64,000 nucleotides of DNA from Anodontia alba (GCA_964016985.1 OZ024837.1:41760018-41824017), one strand, 5' to 3'. Positions 11,490 through 22,515 are shown, numbered from the stretch's first letter. The notes: generated by a model not told the origin, from the sequence alone. Program-made: numbers and translations.

Positions 11490-11735
11490 TGGTTAACCTG
11501 TTTTAGCTGGGAAACCCCCCCACAAAACAATAATTGGTAAACAGAGCAGATCCAAATCAGACTGACAGAATGTGGCATCTGATCATGGTCTCCATTGTTT
11601 GCAAATAGTTTAGACATTTTTCTCTAGGCATATCTAAATCACATAGCTTGACATACCTAAAATTGAAATAAGACTCTTCCAATATATAGTGTGAGGGGAA
11701 TTTATTCAGTCTAAAATGGGTTATTCCATTTATGT
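11490..11735 (+). mobile_element. Family D MITE, left half degraded
   Basis: GGCATCTGATCATGGTCTCC and TTGTTTGCAAATAGTTTAGA are followed by CTAAAATTGAAAT and TTCAGTCTAAAATGGGTTA, as in the complete copies at 36374 and 61501. Confidence 0.6.
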
Positions 11736-11912
11736 CTAGCATCCCATAAAAGGGATATTGGCAAACAGTGAAGATCAAGATCAGCTGCAGCAGAAAGATC
11801 CAGATCAGCTGCAGCAGAACACAGTGTCTTATTGGGGTCTTCCCTGTTTGCATTAGGTACAGGAATTTCTGTAATAAATTCTATTAGTACTCTTCCAATA
11901 TATATATAGTGT

Positions 11913-11943
<31 letters not shown>

Positions 11944-11986
11944 GGGGGGAAGAGGGGAGGAGTTTATTCAGTCTAAAATGGGTTAA
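11732..11986 (+). mobile_element. Family D MITE with an internal duplication and a G-run
   Basis: The GATCCAGATCAGCTGCAGCA motif is doubled at its centre. It ends TTCAGTCTAAAATGGGTTAA. A (TG)n plus about 22-G run occupies 11909-11949. Confidence 0.65.
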
Positions 11987-12422
11987 CCCGTAAAGCACAA
12001 ACCACAACTGCAGTAGAGGACAATTTTTTTTTTTTTTTAGTTTTCAGAGAAACCAAGTCTTGAAATTTCATGTGAATCATCTGCTAGGTGTATATTTGAG
12101 GGGGCAGTAATGTTAGGTATCTTTGCAGGTAGTCCAGTTTTATAAAATCAATGAGATTCATTAAAATACTGCTAGGCAGATGATTCACATGAAATGTCAA
12201 GACTTATTTTCTCTGAAAAAAAAAAAAAATATAACTAGAAATGTGTCCCAAGGACACAAATGTCCCTGCCTGAAAAAACTTAAATACCATCTTGGACGCG
12301 GACAGAGACAGACTGACGGACAGGGGAATAAACACTGTATTCTACCATTCTTCGAATGGCGGGAGCATAAAAATGTAGAATGTAGTCTGCTACAAATTTT
12401 GCTTGGCACTTTCAGGGTTAAA
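11983..12422. mobile_element. Family C TTAA MITE carrying two insertions
   Basis: TTAACCCGTAAAGCACAAAC begins it, sharing the TTAA of the preceding element. TTTCAGGGTTAA ends it. The palindrome arms CATGTGAATCATCTG and CAGATGATTCACATG are separated by a 79-bp foreign segment (12093-12171). A short P-type element (12232-12376) lies in the right arm. Confidence 0.7.
12232..12376 (+). mobile_element. Minimal P-type element: both ends with almost no interior
   Basis: Starts AACTAGAAATGTGTCCC with hairpin partner AAGGACAC. It then has GACAGACTGACGGACAGG, and ends in the CCATTCTTCGAATGGCGGG hairpin plus ATAAAAAT. It defines both termini of this class in about 145 bp. Confidence 0.7.
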
Positions 12423-12810
12423 ATACTATGTCTAAATTGTAATGGCTGTCTGCTATGGCAAAGTTGTGGTTCTGCACTGCCAGTTTAATTTTCTGACATT
12501 TTAAATACTGTAACAGCTCCCTGCTAGTATACCAAGGATAAATTATCAGAAGAAAACGAATCAGTGTAATTTTGTTCTCTTAGTTCCCCTAAATTAATTA
12601 TTAAGGCTTGACATTCATGTGAAGTGCACTAGCCACTCTTTCACTTGGCACTCAGCTCTAAGAATCAGAATAGTTCATTTGGTGTTGGCAGCTTGTCATT
12701 AGGTGGAATATCCTGTCATGTCTGAGGCATTATATCTGAATGAGACAGCTTGTAAAAAGTGAGCACTGAGCCCACCTTTGCATACGGACACCATTATTCC
12801 TTACAATACC

Positions 12811-13075
12811 AAGCTGTCTCAGTGAGTCAGATGTGCGTCCAACTGGTGATCCGGAGGTCGAGGGGTTCAATCCCCACTGGCTTTGGCAACATTCTTTCAT
12901 GGGGACTGATCATGAAATATTTTCTAAGGTCATGCTCTCCCTTCCACGGATTCAAGAAGGGCAGTTGTCAGTTGTTGGCAAAAGAATGTGCACAATACTG
13001 GTTAACTGCTTAGAGGACTAAGCCTGTCCAGTAAACGTGTGGTCAGGTAAACTGACTGTGCTTGACATGACCCAA
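12811..13075 (+). mobile_element. tRNA-derived SINE, divergent copy
   Basis: The head has a B-box-like GGGGTTCAATCCC at about 12863, then GGCAACATTCTTTCATGG, TCAGTTGTTGGCAAAAGAATG, GGACTAAGCCTGTCCAG and a truncated tail at CATGACCC. Confidence 0.8.
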
Positions 13076-13083
13076 ATGTGTTG

Positions 13084-13262
13084 AATTAGGGGATAACTGC
13101 TTTCAAATTTGGCATTTGGGGAGGTAAATCGGCGGTTTTACGGTCGGAAATTTCGTTTTACGGCGACGCGTCAGCGGAGCCGTAAAACGTAATTTGCGAC
13201 CGTAAAACCGCCGATTTACCTCCCCAAATGACAAATTTGATGCAGTTATCCCCATTCTAATG
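13084..13262. repeat. CpG-rich long palindrome
   Basis: GGGGATAACTGC at the left pairs with GCAGTTATCCCC at the right. The inner arms GGGGAGGTAAATCGGCGG and TTTTACGGTCG pair with their complements, leaving a short loop near 13178. It is far richer in CpG than its surroundings. Confidence 0.8.
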
Positions 13263-13476
13263 CATTTATTCATTTTTTTCTATTGAAAAAATGTACTATT
13301 TGCACAAAACGACAAGTGCTTCTAGCTGCGTTAAACCAAATGCCAGCCAATGAGAAGAGACGTTACGTGATGACGTCGGATTTGCGACAGTATATCGCAG
13401 AATATACTGTCACAAATTTTTGACGTTATCCAATCAGACGTCACGTTACATACGCGAGTGCATTAGAATGGGCTAT
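13249..13476. repeat. Second CpG-rich inverted-repeat element with CRE, CCAAT and TATA-like motifs
   Basis: CCCATTCTAATGCA at the left pairs with TGCATTAGAATGGG at the right. Between them are AGCCAATGAG, TGATGACGTCGG (a CRE-type palindrome), an inner hairpin around GACAGTATATCGCAG, ATCCAATCAGACGTCACG and, just beyond the right end, GCTATAAATATAAAA. Promoter function is an inference only. Confidence 0.6.
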
Positions 13477-13572
13477 AAATATAAAACCTCAACACAAACA
13501 AACTAGCCATACAGTCCTAAAATTTGAACATGTTACTGCTTGTTAATGTGTCTGAAAAGCAACATTATCAGT

Positions 13573-13878
13573 TTGTTTGTGATGAGGTTTTACGGCCCAG
13601 TCAACCCAATGGGGTCATGTAGAGCGCGGTCAGTTTACCTAACCACACGTTTACTGGGCAGGCTTAGTCCTCTAAGCGGTTAACCAGTATTGTGCACATT
13701 CTTTCGCCAGAAACTGACAACTGCCCTTCTTGAATCAGCGGAAGGGAGAGAATGACCGTAGAAAATATTTCATGATCAATCTCCACGAAAGAATGTTGCC
13801 GACCTCGGCGGGGGTTGAACCCGCGACCTCCTGGTCTCCAGTCGGACGGCGCATCCAACTGAGCCACCGAGGCCGGCC
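13573..13878 (-). mobile_element. tRNA-derived SINE, full-length young copy
   Basis: On the minus strand it starts GGCCGGCCTCGGTGGCTCAG, giving a Pol III A box (TGGCTCAGTTGG) and B box (GGGTTCAACCC). A body of about 200 bp follows, then a tail GGGCCGTAAAACCTC with AAAC repeats. A 12-bp duplication, AACATTATCAGT, flanks it at 13561-13572 and 13879-13890. It was mobilised by a LINE in trans, by family rule. Open frames across it are not genes. Confidence 0.93.
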
Positions 13879-13889
13879 AACATTATCAG

Positions 13890-13960
13890 TAGCAAACAGT
13901 GTAGACCCTGGCCAAATTCCACATTCTGTAGCATCTGATCTGTGTCTGCACTGTTTGCCT
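13890..13960. mobile_element. Solo H-type palindrome core
   Basis: AGCAAACAGTGTAGACCCTG and GTGTCTGCACTGTTTGCC arms around a partly decayed loop. It abuts the GGGCCC element at 13961. Confidence 0.6.
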
Positions 13961-14286
13961 GGGCCCGGTTGTTCAAAGTGTTGTTAGCTTAACAAGCTCT
14001 TTAAGGGTCAAAATGTTAGCTGTTCTAGTAAGTAAAATATCAAATTCACAGGTATTTTTGCTGAAAAAAATGTGAGTAGCTTTTGCAAATGCAAAATGTT
14101 AGCTGTTCTAGTAAGTAAAATATCAAATTCACAGGTATTTTGCTGAAAAAATGTGAGTAGCTTTTGCAAATGCAAAAGCTACTCACATTTTTTCAGCAAA
14201 AATATTAGCATACATGCTGTATTTAATAATTAAAATTTTAACAATACGTTAACAAACGACATCGTTAGTTCTGAACAACTGGGTCC
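13961..14286. mobile_element. Family X (GGGCCC) foldback MITE with an internal 80-bp duplication
   Basis: GGGCCCGGTTGTTCAAAG at the left and GAACAACTGGGTCC at the right. The CTGAAAAAATGTGAGTAGC palindrome is present, and the TTAGCTGTTCTAGTAAG-to-TTTTGCAAATGC segment is duplicated in tandem. Confidence 0.85.
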
Positions 14287-14364
14287 TGTGCTTTTCTGAC
14301 AGTCCCAATACTTAGCATTATTATGATAACAGAAACAAAGTTACCTTTTAATTTATTTTATTAC

Positions 14365-14472
14365 ATAGCTCTAGTTAAGGCGCTTTTTTCAATTCAAAAG
14401 TGTTGATATTTTTCTTATGTTGAGGTACTCATTATAAGCACCTGATTAACCTGATATCCACTCTTATCTAGG
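14365..14472 (+). mobile_element. Family F MITE, left half only
   Basis: CATAGCTCTAGTTAAGGCGC, TTTTTTCAATTC, then GGTACTCATTATAAGCACC. A remnant TCTTATCTAGGCCTATG lies at the right and the palindrome is collapsed. Confidence 0.6.
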
Positions 14473-14480
14473 CCTATGCA

Positions 14481-14753
14481 GGCTTTACCATGCTTTGGGC
14501 TAATTCAGCAGACAACAATTTTGTGATATTTTTTTCTATTTTTTCAAGAAAACAGGATTTGAAATTACATGCAAATTGTCTACAACTGCAGGAAATGTCG
14601 AATCACTCTAGTGCAGACAATTTGTATGAAATGTCAAATCCCTATTTTCTGGGAGGCAAAAATTTGTACAAAATGTCAAATGCTTTTTTTTTTCTGGGAA
14701 AAATATTTCAATGTGTCGTCTGCTGAAAATTTTACCCAGAGTGCTAAGTGTTA
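14481..14753 (+). mobile_element. Family B MITE with a repeated arm
   Basis: TTCAGCAGACAAC at the left and TACCCAGAGTGCTAAGTGTTAA at the right. The core AAATGTCAAATC segment is present more than once. Confidence 0.7.
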
Positions 14754-14872
14754 AAAAAGTTTAAATTGAGTTGTCTACAAAGCCAATTTTATGCACAGTG
14801 ATTTGAATTTCTAATATGGATGTGATCCAGAAATACTCTTGGGCAACATATACTGTTATTTCTGTATCCCTT

Positions 14873-15066
14873 ATAGCACCAATCATAACTGCAGCAGAAG
14901 ACATTTTGAAATACTTTTCGTTTTACTTTTCAGAGCAAATAAGTCCTCACATTTCATGTGAATGGTCTGCCTAGCAGAGGATTCACATAAAATGTTAACA
15001 CTGATTTTCTCTAAAAAAATATTTAAATGGCGTCTGCTGCAAATTTTGCTTGGTGCTTTGATAATC
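14873..15066. mobile_element. Family C MITE
   Basis: GCACCAATCATAACTGCAGC at the left and TTTTGCTTGGTGCTTTGA at the right. The palindrome is CATGTGAATGGTCTGCC / CAGAGGATTCACAT. Confidence 0.7.
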
Positions 15067-15111
15067 AACATCTAATGCCAGTTAAATAACTTCATCTGTG
15101 CAGTGATACAA

Positions 15112-15324
15112 TTAACCTTTATCACTCTCTAGGCTAATTAAATTCAGCAGACTACAATTTGATATTTTCTTATTTTCCCCAGAAAAGAGATTTTCACATA
15201 TCATGCAAACTGTCACCATATGAGACAAGTTTCATAGAATGTCAAAGACTATTTCCTGGGAAAAATAGAAAATATTTCAAAAATGTCGTCTACTGAAATT
15301 TTTACCCAGCATGCTAAGCATTAA
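15112..15324 (+). mobile_element. Family B TTAA MITE
   Basis: TTAACCTTTATCACTCTC at the left and CATGCTAAGCATTAA at the right. The central arms surround TGAGAC. Confidence 0.8.
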
Positions 15325-15798
15325 CATCTATGAGGTGACCAGAATTGTGGCAAAATGTCTATATTTGAATGTCTTGAACAGAGATCTTACAAGACATCTT
15401 GCTTACAGCTAATGCTAATTTGATTCTATAAGAAAAAGTAGTTCCAGACAAGGTGTTTCTTTTTCAACCAAAAGAAAATCCTTTTTTTTTTTTTTTCTTT
15501 TCTTTTCTTTCATACACTGTAGGTACTCATTTGATGTGCTTTGTTCAGATAATTCTAACAAGTTCTCACAACAGGTTTTTGTGGGGACATAAGGAGAACA
15601 TTATCTTGTAACCATATTTATCCAGGAAATAAGAGAAAGTGTTCCACATGCAAATCTCTGGAGATGGCAACGATGGAATGAACTCAATTCCAGTAAATAT
15701 TCCTCCACTTTAAGAAAAAGTCAGAATCAAATTACACTACTTTGAATCTGTAATATGACAAGCAACAGAACATTTTTTTATTACCTATCTTTTTTTTT
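15325..15798. other. No gene recognised; fragment of a family F hairpin
   Basis: GGTACTCATTTGATGTGC near 15532 is one arm of an F- or E-like core without a partner. Poly-T and TTTTC runs lie at 15480-15510. Confidence 0.35.
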
Positions 15799-15799
15799 T

Positions 15800-16012
15800 T
15801 TAACCCTTGTCATGCTGAAGAATTTAAGATGCCACACCCACTTCTAATTTTCAGCCAATCATACTACTTGATTAAGTTGTTGATACAAATTCGCATACTT
15901 AATGACAAACAGTACAGATCCAGATCAGTTGGCTTCTTCAGAAGCCAACTGATCTGGATCTATACTGTTTGCAAAGTCAGGTTGTATTTGGGTTCAGCAG
16001 GACCAGGGTTAA
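15800..16012 (+). mobile_element. Family A TTAA MITE
   Basis: TTAACCCTTGTCATGCTGAA to CAGCAGGACCAGGGTTAA. The core palindrome is GATCCAGATCAGTTGGCTTC with its complement and a two-base loop. Confidence 0.9.
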
Positions 16013-16017
16013 GAAAA

Positions 16018-17838
16018 AAAAACAAGAGGCCCACGGGCCACGATTCGCTCACCTGAGTGACATAGCCACTGCAGACATGCAGATGTTATGCAACATTTTT
16101 CCAATCCTATCATCGCAACTAATGAAAATATCATCATTTGAGCAGTTCTTAGTTTTGAAAAAGAATATATGGGCCTGACAGTCAATGGAGCATGATCATT
16201 TGAATAAACTATCAATCACATTTCAACAGAAGGATCAATGTGAAATTTGGTGGAAATTGGCTAAATGGTTTCTGAAGAATCATGATTTTATACATGTAAA
16301 CAGCACAGTGGCAGGGAAATATTATAAATATAAATCAGATGATGGCCAGCTTAGATTTCCAATCAGAACAATTTTAACTACTGTTGATCTACAAGTCACT
16401 TCGATACTTTCAATATAAATGTATATGGCCCATACAAATGGGGAAGCAAATTTGACCTTGGAGGTAAAAAGGTCAAATGTCAACATAGAATCATCATTTT
16501 AGCAATTTTGGTAGATCTCCTGTCCCCCATAATTTGTGCAAAGATTAGGACCCTGGGCTTATTTGGTTATGGAGAAGAAGATTTTTAAAGGTTTTTACCA
16601 TATATGGGCATGGCAGCCATTTTGATCAATGGACCATACCCATTTTGGCAATCTTTCATTCTCCTGCCCACGGAGGCTCCGCATGAAATTTGAGCAACAC
16701 TGGCCCGGAGGCGTCAGAGGAAAAGCCATTTGAAATTATCAACATTTTTTCCATACAAATGTATGGGGCCCATACAAATGCATACAGAAGCAAACTTGAC
16801 CTCGCCGTAAAAAGGTTAAATGTCAATGTATGACAATTATTTTAGCAACTTTGATAGACCGCCCGTTCCAGATGATATATGCAAAGATTCAGCCAAAAGC
16901 CATCCTTGGTTTTGGAGAATAAGATTTTTAAATGTTTTTTCCCATACAAATGCATAAGGAAGCAAACTTGACTTTGCCGTAAAAAGGTCAAATGTCAATG
17001 TATGACCATTATTTTAGCAACATTGGTAGACCCCCTGTCCCCGATGATTTATGCAAACATTCATCCCCAAAGCATCCTCGGTTCTAGAGAAGAAGATTTT
17101 TAAAGGTTTTTACCATATATGGGCATGGCGGCCATCTTGGTCAACAAACCGTGACCATTTTAGCAATCTTTTGTTCCCCCTACCTAAGGAGGCTCCATAT
17201 GAAATTTGAGCAAAATTGGCCCAGAGGCTCCAGAGGAGAAGTTGTTTGAAATTCTGAACATTTTTCCAATACAAATGCATAAGGAAGCAAAACTGACCTT
17301 ACCGTAAAAAGGTCAAATGTCAATGTACGACCATTATTTTAGCAATTTTGGTAGCCCTCCTGTTCCCGAAGATATATGCAGAGATTCAGCCATAAGGCAT
17401 GCTCGGTTTTGTAGAAGAAGATTTTTAAAAGTTTTTCCCATACAAATGCATAGGGAAGCAAACTTGACCTTACCGTAAAAAGGTCAAACGTCAACGTACG
17501 ACAATTCTTTTAGCAATTTTGGTAGACCTCCCGTCCCCGACGATTCCTGCAAAGGTTCAGCCCCAAGGCATTCTCGGTTCTGGCGAAGAAGATTTTAAAG
17601 GTTTTTACCATATATGGGCGTGGTGGCCATTTTGGTCAACGGACCGCGACCATTTTAGCAATTTTTCGTTTCCCCACCCTAAGGAGGCTCCCTATGAAAT
17701 TTGAGCAAAACTGGCTCAGCGGCTTCAGAGAAGAAGTCATTTGAAAATGTTATCGGACGGACGGATGCACGGACGGACGACGGACGAAAAGTGATCACAA
17801 TAGCTCATCCTGAGCAGAGCTCAGGTGAGCTAAAAAAT
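16018..17838 (+). mobile_element. P-type element, apparently full length (1.8 kb)
   Basis: Starts AACAAGAGGCCCACGGGCC (5' hairpin) then ATTCGCTCACCTGAG. It ends ATAGCTCATCCTGAGCAGAG / CTCAGGTGAGCTAAAAA, so GCTCACCTGAG recurs inverted near both ends. The interior alternates units with GTAAAAAGGTCAAATGTCAA, TTTTAGCAA and GGCGGCCATTTTGG. A GACGGACGGATGCACGGACG run precedes the 3' hairpin. No intact coding frame. Confidence 0.85.
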
Positions 17839-17884
17839 ACTGGGTTAACAGCATTTTCAGAGATTGACAGCTCCAGAAAAAGCT

Positions 17885-18062
17885 TTTTTTTTTTTCAACC
17901 AAAATTTGTTTAATATTTTTTCTTATTTCTCCATGAAAACATGTTGCGAGTACTCATTAGAAGCATCTCAGGATATTCAGCTGATGGTGAGGGGCTTTTT
18001 GTGAGTATCCACAGCATTTCCACGGAGACATAAGAAAACGATTATGTAGCTACCCCCTAAAT
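17885..18062. mobile_element. Family F MITE, diverged
   Basis: TTTCTCCATGAAAACATG and GCGAGTACTCATTAGAAGC at the left, and GAGTATCCACAGC with GGAGACATAAG at the right. The loop is expanded. Confidence 0.55.
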
Positions 18063-18169
18063 ACAGTTCATTTTGTCTCATCTATAATCCCGGCCAGATA
18101 TAAATCCTTTCAGCCACATTGTAACTACTTCTCAGCACAACCAAGGGAAATGAAAATGACCATACTCCA

Positions 18170-18345
18170 GACAACCCGCTTTTTTCAATCGAAAAGTACT
18201 GATATTTTTCTTATTTCTCCACCAAAACATATGTTGTGGTACTCATTAGAAGTGCCTCACTGAGGCACTTCTAATGAGTACCCACAACATATATTTTCAT
18301 GGAGAAATAAATAAAATATTATGTTGATAACCCTCTCATCTGGAG
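18170..18345. mobile_element. Family F MITE
   Basis: CATATGTTGTGGTACTC and ATTAGAAGTGCCTC pair across a short loop with GAGGCACTTCTAATGAGTAC. GGAGAAATAA and a right end at about TCATCTGGAGCTATG follow. Confidence 0.75.
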
Positions 18346-18444
18346 CTATGTTGACGGAAATGAAATGACGACTTAGCTGTCAAAGACTTCATTGTCAGGA
18401 CCTGACCTACATATCAGTCATATTGCACATATACCATATGAGTT

Positions 18445-18665
18445 GAACTAAGAGGAAAGGTACCATCTGATGTGTGCCAAATGAAGACTCAAATCAGACT
18501 GCACATCAGTGCAGTTTGATCAGTCTTCATTGTGCACATGAAGAAACTTTTATCCCTGGCTATCCAAAATATGCTCAGTGAAGATTCTGATCAGCAGACT
18601 GCACAACTGTGCTGGCTGATCTGAATTTTTGCTGGGTACACATGTCCGAAACCATGCTAATTAAT
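18445..18665. mobile_element. Foldback element with GATCAG-rich arms
   Basis: Contains AAATCAGACTGCACATCAGT / GTGCAGTTTGATC and a second ATCAGCAGACTGCAC arm. It resembles the interior of the element at 33311-33548. Confidence 0.5.
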
Positions 18666-18929
18666 AAAATTTCTTATAAAGACGGTCAAAGCTATAATAC
18701 CAACTCTGCCAAGTTCTATTAATCTGGCCCTTGTAGTTCCTTAGTTCCTGAGAAATAGGCTTCTTCTTACATGCCACTTGTATAAGCTTAGCATACAAAT
18801 ACAAAAAGTCAGTGAACCATAAAAATTAGATCAAGCTGAAGCCTTGCTTATTACAGTCAGTTCCCTACAGTCGAACCTCAATGGCTTGAATACCGCTGGC
18901 TCATTTACCATGGCTAATTCAAACTTGTT

Positions 18930-19065
18930 GAAATTTTTCCAATAGCTCCAGAAAACAAATATTTAGGGAATTAGAACTGCCTCAATGAGTCAATTCTAAT
19001 GAGTACACTCAACATACCATTATTTTGTAGAAGATCAAAAATATTTCCCTAAATTATCTCCATTT
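18930..19065. mobile_element. Decayed family F relative
   Basis: ATTAGAACTGCCTCAATGAG / TCAATTCTAATGAGTACAC hairpin, with weakened flanks. Confidence 0.45.
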
Positions 19066-19220
19066 GCTTTCTGATCTGGCGCCATGATTAACCCTCAGTG
19101 GTACAAACTACCCATATCTTGAACAAATTTCTATTGTTCCAAATATGTTTGAGCCATTGAAGTTCGATTGTAATTTCCAGAATCTAGCCTTGTAGTTCCT
19201 GAGGAATGACTGATCGTTGG

Positions 19221-19462
19221 TGTGTTGGTTTGGAGTTAAAAACAGCCCAGTCAATACTACTAAGGTCATGTTGAGCTGGTCAGTTTACCTAAACCAGTTT
19301 TCCTGGACAGGCTTAGTCCTCTAAGTGGTTAACCAGTACTTGTGCACATTTTATGACACAAACAGACAACTGCACTTCTTGAATCTGAGCAAAAGGGAGA
19401 AAATGACCGTAGAAAACATTTTATTATCAATCTCCGTGAAAGAATGTTGCCAGACCTGGATG
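19221..19462 (-). mobile_element. tRNA-derived SINE, divergent, head missing
   Basis: Reverse order AACAGCCCAGTCAATAC, GGACAGGCTTAGTCCTCTAAG, GACAACTGCACTTCTTGAAT, GAATGTTGCCAGACC, after which the tRNA part is lost. Confidence 0.7.
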
Positions 19463-19641
19463 ACAAATTTTGACTGCACCTCACTACCTTTGCCATAGAA
19501 TGAATGCAAGCAACATGACTGTTTTCTGTGACTGCAGTTGCAGGCGAGACTTGGCATAAGCTCACAGAAGCACACCATCTGCCATAAGACTTGAACCTAT
19601 TTTCTACCTCTAAAAGTGATTTAATCCTTTTGTATTATTCA

Positions 19642-19857
19642 TTAACGCTTAACATTCTGGGTAAAATTTTCAGCAGATAACATATTGAAATATTTCTCTG
19701 ATTTTTCTCAGAAAAGACAGGTTTTGACATTTTATGCAAATTGTCTCCAATGGAGACATTATTTGCATGAAATGTCAAAACCTGTTTTCTGGGAAACATA
19801 AGAAAAACATTTTAAGATGTCATCTGCTGAATTAGCCCTGAGAGTGGTAAAGGTTAA
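19642..19857 (-). mobile_element. Family B TTAA MITE
   Basis: TTAACGCTTAACATTCTGGG at the left and GAGAGTGGTAAAGGTTAA at the right. The GACATTTTATGCAAATTGTC palindrome is nearly perfect. Confidence 0.8.
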
Positions 19858-20147
19858 TATTGCATATTGACATGAAACCTCTCAAAGACAATAAGCCGGG
19901 CATATGAATTACAATCCAATAATGACGTCAACAGAACAAAACCAACAGAACTTGACCACGAGTACCGTATTTTACCAAAGTATTCATACACCTCAACTTT
20001 TTACCACAAATACCCTATGATTTGAAGAAATCTATTTTACAACTTGTATTGATGAATGAGTGGCCAACAATGTAAACCCTGATCAGATGGTCATTCTGTG
20101 TTTGCTCAGGGCTGTCTGTCTGAATATGTAGGGTACCATTACAGCAT

Positions 20148-20352
20148 TATTGCTTAGCATGCTGGGAAAAATATTCAGCAGATGACATTTTGAAATATTT
20201 TTCTTATTTTCCCAGAAAATAAGATTTGACATTTCATGCAAATTGTCTCCTTGGGAGACAATCTGCATGCAATGTCAAATCCTATTTTTTGGGAAAAATA
20301 AGAAAATATGAATTTGTTGTCTGCTGAATCTGCCAGTAGCATAGTAAGTGTT
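20148..20352 (-). mobile_element. Family B MITE
   Basis: TTGCTTAGCATGCTGGG at the left and AGTAAGTGTTG at the right. The core is GACATTTCATGCAAATTGTC with its complement. Confidence 0.7.
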
Positions 20353-20469
20353 GTAGAGAGTCACATTTTTATGTTGTGATGTGCCAAAGTTTAGATGATG
20401 TACCACTGTAAGTCAGGCTAATTGTTCAGACAATTGCCTGGGCAAATGATAAAACAAAAAAATATGTGC

Positions 20470-21900
20470 TACATAAAAAAGGCCCTTATGCTATATGCAA
20501 ATCAGTGTGCATCTGTGCAGTCTTATCTGGACATTCTCTGGACAATGCTCGACTGGGTCACAGCTGCTGTAAAAATTTTGAACAATTCTGCAAAGTTTCA
20601 GCTTTACCTTCCTTAAAGCTTCTGAAGAGTTATTTTTCTTTTTTTTTTCACATTTTTCACAATGTGTGGTTGCAATGGCAACCAATCAAATTCTACCACT
20701 TGGACAGAATTCATATATTTGGTAGTAGACTACAAAGAACTTTTTGTAAATTTTTGTCAAAATAGCTACAGTAAGATAGAAAAAAATTCCTACTTTCACT
20801 TTTCCTTTTATACATCCATGAAATTTTTAAGTTGCCATAGTGTAAGTGACAAAAGAACACTAGTAATGGCAATGCTAAACATTGTTTTTGTACAGGCAAA
20901 TATTATGAACATTTCTGTAAAGTATCAGCTTCATCGTCTTTATGACTTCTGAAGAGATGATTTTTGAATATTTTTTTGCAAACTTTATGTTTTGTTTGCC
21001 ATGGCAACCAACCAAAATCAAGTTAGGATAAAATTTATATGTGACATAGGGGACTACTCAAGGAACATGTCAGTAAATATTTTGTCAAAATATCTCCACT
21101 TAGAATGAAAAAAAGACCTACTTCACTTTTCCCATTATAAGCCTATGGAAACTTTGTTGACATACCAATGAAAGCAGATGAGCAATGGTAATAAAAATAA
21201 ATTTTCTATAAAGGCTAATATTCTGGGCCCAGTTGCTCAAAGCATCATTAGCTTAACGAGCTCGTTAAGGGTCATTTCGTTAACCGCTTTAGCGGATTCA
21301 ATACACAATATTCTGATATTTTTTGCTGAAAAAATGTGAGTAGCTACTCACATTTTTTCAGCAAAAAATTTCAGCATATTCGCGTATCACTCGATGTAAA
21401 TTTTAACGAATCGTTAACTAACAATGTCATAAGCTTTGAACAACTGGGCCCTGAATATTTCTTGAAAGTTTCAGCCTCATCCCCCTAATGGCTTCTGAAA
21501 AGAGGATTTTTGAAAACATTTTCACAAACTGAATGTTTCGGTTGCCATGGCAACTAATCAAATTCAGCAGTTTGGACAAAATTTATATGTAACCTAGAGG
21601 ACAACTCAAAGACATTTCTGCAAAACTTTTGTCAAAATATTTGAAGAGAGACTGCAGTAAATTACAGTTTCCACTTTTCCCGTTTTCCCATTATAAGTCA
21701 ATGGCAACTATAAGTTGTTATAGCAACCAGAGTTCATTACTGACTGAAACAAAAAAAAAAAAAATTATCTCCCCACCCCCCTCCTACACATACATGTGCC
21801 TAAAGATGCAATATGTGAAAATATGATAAGAATTGGCTTCACTGCTTCAGAGGAGAAGTCCTTTGAAAGTATTGATGGACAGACGACATATATATGGCTA
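20470..21900 (+). mobile_element. P-like element with about 300-bp internal repeats, interrupted by a MITE
   Basis: Units with GCTTCTGAAGAG, TTTGTTTGCCATGGCAACCA and CACTTTTCCCATTATAAG recur near 20610, 20940 and 21480. It closes with TTGATGGACAGACGACATAT near 21890. The family X MITE at 21235-21451 splits it. The 60-100 residue frames here shift between units and are not conserved. Confidence 0.6.
21235..21451. mobile_element. Family X (GGGCCC) foldback MITE
   Basis: GGGCCCAGTTGCTCAAAGC to GAACAACTGGGCCC. The central CTGAAAAAATGTGAGTAGCT palindrome is near perfect. AATATT lies on both sides within a few bases of the ends. Confidence 0.85.
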
Positions 21901-22322
21901 CCTAAGTGTTTAGCATACTTTATGTGGCTAGAAAACAGCCTCATAAGAGAAACTTTAGCCACATAAAAGAAAATTTTTTGTGGCTAACAGAATAAATCCT
22001 GCACATTATCCTCACAAGCTGGTGTTGCAGTACAACCAGAAAGATACATAGATAAATCTATGACATTGACATTGCTTCAAAAATTCCTACCACAAAGGTA
22101 ACTATCAGCCACATAAATACCCATAGGTTGGCAAGGCCATAAATACATGTCTGTACTATAAGCTCAATTATGAACCAAATTGGCTCAAGTGAGCTAAATA
22201 TTATTTGGAGCTATGGTATTGTAAGGAGTTAGGGTAAATATGGTACAGCAATTTATTAGAACAGTAGTTATTTTGACTTACTTATTGCAGACAAAAAAGA
22301 TTGGTTTCTAACAAAATTAGAT
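21901..22322. other. No gene recognised; short GTGGCTA / TAGCCAC repeats
   Basis: TTTATGTGGCTA and its complement TAGCCACATAAA recur between 21910 and 22110. Otherwise unremarkable. Confidence 0.35.
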
Positions 22323-22324
22323 CC

Positions 22325-22515
22325 ATAGCTACAGATAAAAGTGGAGGTATCCTCAAAATATTTCCTTATCTATCCAAAAAAACCATACGTTGTGGGTACT
22401 CATTAGAAGCGCCTCATGCTTCTAATGAGTTCCTACAATGTATGTTTTCACGGAGAAATAAGATCAGTACTTTTTGACTGAAAATATGTCCTATCTGGAT
22501 CTATGTAAGATCTTT
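22325..22515. mobile_element. Family F MITE
   Basis: ATAGCTACAGATAAAAGTGG at the left and CCTATCTGGATCTATG at the right. The hairpin is GGGTACTCATTAGAAGCGCC with a shortened right arm. Confidence 0.75.

Noticed and set aside
13664..13867. Open frames of 60-85 codons on both strands over the SINE (also 12833-13021, 42311-42514, 58803-59036)
   Set aside because: The same peptide recurs wherever the SINE occurs, and the frame covers the tRNA-like head and body. It is a by-product of the SINE sequence.
13795..13878. tRNA gene
   Set aside because: A and B boxes are present, but the sequence is the SINE head, the cloverleaf is not complete and the same head recurs at 42302 and 58970.
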